Shown: one piece after another, positions 61,971-64,000 of the stretch
Position numbering within the stretch: position 1 is the stretch's first letter
Layout of the letters: each line of letters begins with the position of its first letter
The notes under the pieces: model-generated
Databases searched by the model: none
Told to the model about the DNA's origin: nothing
What the model saw: the letters and a program-made list of their open reading frames with translations, nothing else
DNA from: an uncultured Thiohalocapsa sp.
GTDB lineage: Bacteria > Pseudomonadota > Gammaproteobacteria > Chromatiales > Chromatiaceae
Direction of reading: 5' to 3'
Length of the DNA: 64,000 nucleotides
NCBI RefSeq assembly: GCF_913063425.1
Contig: NZ_CAJXYK010000026.1
Location: 20,121-84,120 of the forward strand
Made by a program: the position numbers and the translations under genes

Positions 61971-63370
61971 ACGGTGTCGCCGCAGCCCGCCGAAGCGCGA
62001 CGCCCGCCGACACGGCGCGGCTGTTCGCCATCGCCGTCATGGTGCTGCTCGGGCTGCGGCTCGCGCTCCTGCTGCTGCTCTGGGCGTTGGGCGGTGAGCC
62101 GTTGCAGCCGGACTCTCCCCTGTACCTGCAGCTGGCGACCGGTCTGGTGGAGCACGGTTGGTTCTCCTCCAGCCAAGACGTCTATCGGCCGGAGGTGTTC
62201 CGCACCCCTGGCTATCCTGCCTTGCTTGCGCTGTTCCAGGGGCTCGGGGTCACGGGCACCTTCTGGCCAGTGCTGGCGCAGGAGGTCCTGTACCTCGCCA
62301 CGGTCAGCGTCTTCTTCGTCGGTACCCGCGCGCTGCTGGACTTGGGGCTCGCGCGGGCGGTGGCGGTCTTTCTGCTCATCGAGCCCGGCGGCATCGCCTA
62401 CCCAAAGCTCATCCTGAGCGATACCCTGAACCTCGCGCTCATCGTGCCGGCTATTTTCGCGCTCGGCTGGCACTTGCGGACCGGACGCTGGTCCTGGCTC
62501 GTCAGCGCCGGCGTGCTCCTAGGCACCGCCGCCTGGGTGCGGCCGGCGGCCTTCCTGCTGCCAGTGGTCTTTGCGCCGGTGCTGGTCGTCCACGCGCGCT
62601 TCCGCCGCATCGGCTTCGCCCGTGCGGGTGTGCTGGTGCTGGTGACGACGCTCGTACTCAGCCCCTGGCTCGCCCGCAACCAGATGCTGTTCGGCACGCC
62701 CTACCTGTCCGGTCAGGCCAGCAACATGTTTGTGAACTACCACCTGCCGTACCTCTGGGAAGTCACCCGCGGGCTGCCCTTCCAGGACGGCCAGCGGGAG
62801 GCCGCCGCGCTCGCCGAGCAGGCCGTCTCCGCGGCCGAGGCCAAGTCGGGCCAGCCACTGAACACCGTCGAGCAGCTGGACGTGCAGCAGCAGGCCGCAC
62901 TTGCAGAGCTCCTGCAATACCCGGTCGTGTACGCCCAGCGCTGGGTCATCGGCATGCTCAAGACCCTGCTCGGGCCAGGCCTGCTGGATGCCTATGCCGC
63001 CTACGGCCATCAACCGGACCGGGTGCGCTTCTCCGCCATCGACGAGGCATCCTTCGCCCGCAAGGTCCAGATCTTCCTAGCCGGGCAGGACTGGCTGGTG
63101 CTGGCGGAGGTGGCGCTGCGGGCAGGGCTGTTGGCGCTCGCGCTGGTGGGCGCCGTGGTGATCCTGCGCTCGGGCAACGCGTTCCTGTGGATCATCATGC
63201 TGTTCAGCGCCTACACAGTGTTCATACCCGGCCCCATGGGACTCACGCGGCTGCGCTTCGCGGCGGAGGGGTTTCTGTTCCTGCAGGCTTGGCTCGGGCT
63301 GCGCTGTTTGCTTGGGATGCTGGACAGTGTCCGCAATCGGCTCGGCAAGCCGGCGGCGTTGCGCACATGA
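61967..63370 (+). CDS. Membrane glycosyltransferase, ArnT/PMT-like (GT-C)
   Basis: The 467-residue integral membrane protein has about ten helices and a GT-C like N-terminal loop with an acidic motif (EPLQPDSPLYLQLATGL) and YRPEVFRTPGYPALLAL, typical of dolichyl/undecaprenyl-phosphate sugar-dependent transferases. It may transfer a sugar from a lipid carrier to lipid A, protein or polysaccharide. The start overlaps the previous gene by 4 nt and its stop overlaps the next start. Acceptor unknown. Confidence 0.85.
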   Translation: MNGVAAARRSATPADTARLFAIAVMVLLGLRLALLLLLWALGGEPLQPDSPLYLQLATGLVEHGWFSSSQDVYRPEVFRTPGYPALLALFQGLGVTGTFWPVLAQEVLYLATVSVFFVGTRALLDLGLARAVAVFLLIEPGGIAYPKLILSDTLNLALIVPAIFALGWHLRTGRWSWLVSAGVLLGTAAWVRPAAFLLPVVFAPVLVVHARFRRIGFARAGVLVLVTTLVLSPWLARNQMLFGTPYLSGQASNMFVNYHLPYLWEVTRGLPFQDGQREAAALAEQAVSAAEAKSGQPLNTVEQLDVQQQAALAELLQYPVVYAQRWVIGMLKTLLGPGLLDAYAAYGHQPDRVRFSAIDEASFARKVQIFLAGQDWLVLAEVALRAGLLALALVGAVVILRSGNAFLWIIMLFSAYTVFIPGPMGLTRLRFAAEGFLFLQAWLGLRCLLGMLDSVRNRLGKPAALRT

Positions 63371-64000
63371 GCAAGGCAGGCGGCGCGCACTACCTCGTCA
63401 CCGGCGCCGGCGGCTTCGTCGGCACCGCGCTGTGCCGGCGCCTGCGCGCGGATGGCCATCGGGTGCGCGCGCTGTTGCGGCAGCCCGCGGACGGGCCCTG
63501 GGATGAGCGCCTGACTTGCGATCTCGGCACCGACCCGCTTCCGGTTGGGCTCATGGACGGCATCGACGGCGTCTTCCATCTGGCCGGCATCGCCCACGTG
63601 CAGGACGTCGCCGGCATCTCGGATGCCGTCTACAAGCAGGTCAACGTGGCCGGTACGGCCGCGCTTCTGGACGCGGCTGTCACCGCCGGCGTGCGCGGCT
63701 TCGTCTACTTCAGCAGTATCAAGGCCGCGGCGGAGCCCGGCGAGCGCTGTGTGGATGAGACCTGGGACGCCTGGCCCGCGGACGCCTACGGACGTTCCAA
63801 GCGCGAGGCAGAGGCACTGGTGCTGCGTGCCGGACGCGAGCAGGGCCTGCATGTCTGCAACCTCCGGCCCTGTCTTGTGTATGGCCCCGGCGTCAAGGGC
63901 AACCTTGCGCGACTCATTGAGGCCGTGGACCGTGGCCGGTTTCCGCCGCTGCCGGAGCTCGGCAACCGGCGCTCCATGGTTGGGCTGGACGATCTGATCG
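63367..64000 (+). CDS. NAD-dependent sugar epimerase/dehydratase, cut by window edge
   Basis: The visible 211 residues form the N-terminal part of an extended SDR: YLVTGAGGFVGTALCRRL, FHLAGIAHVQDV, FVYFSSIKAAAE with the catalytic Ser, YGRSKREAEALV with Tyr and Lys, and LRPCLVYGPGVKGN. It resembles UDP-glucose 4-epimerase or related WbpV-like enzymes for O-antigen sugars. The ATG overlaps the preceding stop by 4 nt, so it is the fourth gene of the coupled operon, whose end lies outside the window. Confidence 0.92.
   Translation, partial: MSKAGGAHYLVTGAGGFVGTALCRRLRADGHRVRALLRQPADGPWDERLTCDLGTDPLPVGLMDGIDGVFHLAGIAHVQDVAGISDAVYKQVNVAGTAALLDAAVTAGVRGFVYFSSIKAAAEPGERCVDETWDAWPADAYGRSKREAEALVLRAGREQGLHVCNLRPCLVYGPGVKGNLARLIEAVDRGRFPPLPELGNRRSMVGLDDLI

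Overview
The window is a high-GC (about 68-70% by eye) chromosomal segment with the gene content and order of a gammaproteobacterium. Diagnostic blocks are lptM-lysA-dapF-DUF484-xerC, hslV-hslU-DUF971 and ubiE-ubiJ-ubiB. A crtI-crtB carotenoid operon with a perfect TGT-N12-ACA palindrome in front of it, a BLUF blue-light receptor and B12-ring genes (cobK, cobM and a split CobZ-like pair) suggest a purple phototroph, perhaps Chromatiales/Ectothiorhodospiraceae. No bch or puf genes are inside the window, so that lifestyle is inferred. No rRNA, tRNA, CRISPR array or intact transposase was seen.

1-13 kb is a signalling region. On the minus strand lie a huge eight-PAS membrane sensor (running off the left edge; one PAS is LOV-like without the photoactive Cys), a receiver, a receiver-EAL phosphodiesterase and a degenerate receiver. 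An orphan OmpR-type regulator follows on plus, then an HtrA protease / OmpR regulator / histidine kinase set on minus. 12.8-17 kb holds small membrane or stress-type proteins, MarC, HisI and a dihydroorotase. 17-19.1 kb is a low-GC accessory patch with an intact DNA methyltransferase, a broken restriction gene and a HicB-like remnant.

19-26.5 kb carries an SDR, a hydrolase, a DUF1631 protein, an L,D-transpeptidase and a META-domain protein. 26.5-31.5 kb is the lysine/peptidoglycan and recombinase cluster. 31.7-36.7 kb holds a glutaredoxin, a fasciclin protein with a clear terminator, BLUF, hslVU and DUF971. 36.7-39.1 kb is a second restriction-modification locus, again with an intact methyltransferase and a truncated nuclease (BsuBI/PstI type).

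39.3-49 kb has the cobalamin genes, serB, ruvC, yebC, yacG and an SDR, with two arrays of palindromic repeats. 49.8-56.3 kb has crtI-crtB plus a small membrane protein, divergent from ubiE-ubiJ-ubiB. 56.5-64 kb has a Uma2 nuclease, kdsA, two coiled-coil proteins and a translationally coupled glycan-type operon (FAD oxidoreductase, LPG-synthase-like membrane protein, glycosyltransferase, epimerase) that continues past the right edge.

Repeats are a theme: tandem heptanucleotides at six intergenic places, 12-, 15- and 21-bp coding or near-coding repeats, a 36-bp array, an 82-bp REP-like repeat and an 82-88-bp composite array.
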